A stretch of 64,000 nt of DNA from Methylomicrobium sp. (GTDB taxonomy: Bacteria; Pseudomonadota; Gammaproteobacteria; Methylococcales; Methylomonadaceae), in NCBI GenBank assembly GCA_018333785.1, contig JAGXSU010000057.1, positions 1 to 64,000 on the forward strand, in the 5' to 3' direction. The notes beneath the pieces were generated by a model, which worked only from the letters and a program-made list of their open reading frames with translations, was not told the DNA's origin and searched no databases. Positions 63,517-64,000 of the stretch are shown here, one piece after another; positions within the stretch are counted from its first letter, which is position 1; each line of letters begins with the position of its first letter. Position numbers and translations under genes: made by a program.

Positions 63517-64000
63517 GTGGGTGCCTTTGTATATGAAAAACAGCTTAAACGCCACACGCTAAGAGAGCTGATTCCCGTCGAATCGTATGACGATGAATCA
63601 AATTTGTTCACAATGGCCGACGGTTACATCGGCTTTGGTTTCGTGGCGAAACCCATTCCAGGATCTGATGAGTCAACCACTCAGCGATTAAACGTACTGT
63701 TTTCGTTTGACTACCCGAAAGAAAGCTTTATTCAAGTCATGCTTCTGGGATCTCAAGACATAAGACCCACGCTAGACAAGATCAAAGCCATGCGAACGAT
63801 TAAGGATGAGGCGTTGAAAGAGTCGATGAACAATCGACTGAAAATGCTAGAGTCAGGCTCTAGACAAGCGCTTAGCCTTCATGCGCCATCTTTAGTGCGC
63901 GAATACAAGGTGATTTTCACGATCAAAATTCCGCTTGAAAAAAAGAATCACCTCCCGACTCAGCATGAGATTGCATCCGCTCGTGATTTGAGATTGTCCT
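63517..64000 (+). CDS. traC: TraC-like conjugation ATPase, N-terminal part (runs off window)
   Basis: 161 codons from GTG 63517, with AGGAG nine bases upstream; open to the window end. The start VYEKQLKRHTLRELIPVESY followed by LFTMADGYIGFGFVAKPIPG and LNVLFSFDYPKESFIQVMLL fits the N-terminal domain of TraC, the VirB4-type ATPase of F-like type IV secretion systems. The Walker motifs would lie outside. TraC powers pilus assembly and DNA transfer. This single gene implies a tra region to the right and a self-transmissible or once-transmissible plasmid. Confidence 0.75.
   Translation, partial: MGAFVYEKQLKRHTLRELIPVESYDDESNLFTMADGYIGFGFVAKPIPGSDESTTQRLNVLFSFDYPKESFIQVMLLGSQDIRPTLDKIKAMRTIKDEALKESMNNRLKMLESGSRQALSLHAPSLVREYKVIFTIKIPLEKKNHLPTQHEIASARDLRLS

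Overview
The window looks like the backbone plus accessory load of a large, probably conjugative plasmid from a gammaproteobacterium. The plasmid evidence is direct. There is a Rep_3-type replication initiator (41547-42848) preceded by two iteron arrays, a parA-parB-small gene partition operon (36329-38665), three matching 14-16 bp palindromes that look like partition sites, a KfrA-like coiled-coil protein, a large tyrosine recombinase, and the start of a TraC-like conjugation ATPase running off the right edge. Plasmid-borne flhDC (Beta/Gammaproteobacteria), a PEP-CTERM protein and the family mix would suit Methylococcales-type methanotrophs. That taxonomic guess is inference; no methane-oxidation gene is present.

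Layout. 1-9 kb: IS66 end, small hypothetical genes, a TIGR02450/CIA30/allene-oxide-cyclase-like trio, a 282-bp inverted-repeat element, then a six-gene minus-strand run with flhD, flhC, two small HTH proteins and two lipoproteins. 8-16 kb: a sensing and uptake block. A periplasmic binding protein and a histidine kinase converge on a TonB-dependent receptor, cytochrome P450 and dual-receiver response regulator; the regulator carries an in-frame TGA. 16-22 kb: DUF1810, a TacA-TacT toxin-antitoxin pair, and a PspA-like protein plus membrane protein divergent from a sigma-54 activator, with a well-spaced -24/-12 promoter. 23-29 kb: a four-gene ExbB-ExbB-ExbD-TonB energiser, a PepSY protein, a pentapeptide-repeat protein and small envelope proteins. 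29-33 kb: a 102-bp-arm inverted-repeat element, a HAF-repeat/PEP-CTERM protein and a trypsin-like protease.

33-44 kb is the maintenance core: recombinase, kfrA, par operon, about 2.9 kb of gene-free origin, rep. 44-63 kb is a mosaic of debris and cargo: a DUF1016 nuclease with a truncated hsdR, a fragmentary four-helix-bundle gene, a SRPBCC-lipase fusion, then a compact imported operon (malQ, NDP-sugar epimerase, SDR, a glycosyltransferase-like protein, class III aminotransferase; start/stop overlaps) followed by a radical SAM gene. An IS5 remnant lies on one side and a 38-bp Tn3-type inverted repeat on the other. Further right are more Tn3 and miniature-element remains, a lone umuD, a frameshifted GFA gene, and a frameshifted IscB nuclease with its HEARO/omegaRNA.

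Working together: replication, partition and conjugation functions keep the plasmid. The TonB energiser could power the plasmid's own TonB receptor. FlhDC, the two-component system and the sigma-54 activator would let the plasmid act on host motility and envelope physiology. Several loci (response regulator, GFA, IscB, resolvase, hsdR, two integrase-related pieces) are broken, so this part of the plasmid is actively decaying and rearranging. All function calls come from reading motifs by eye; no database search was run.
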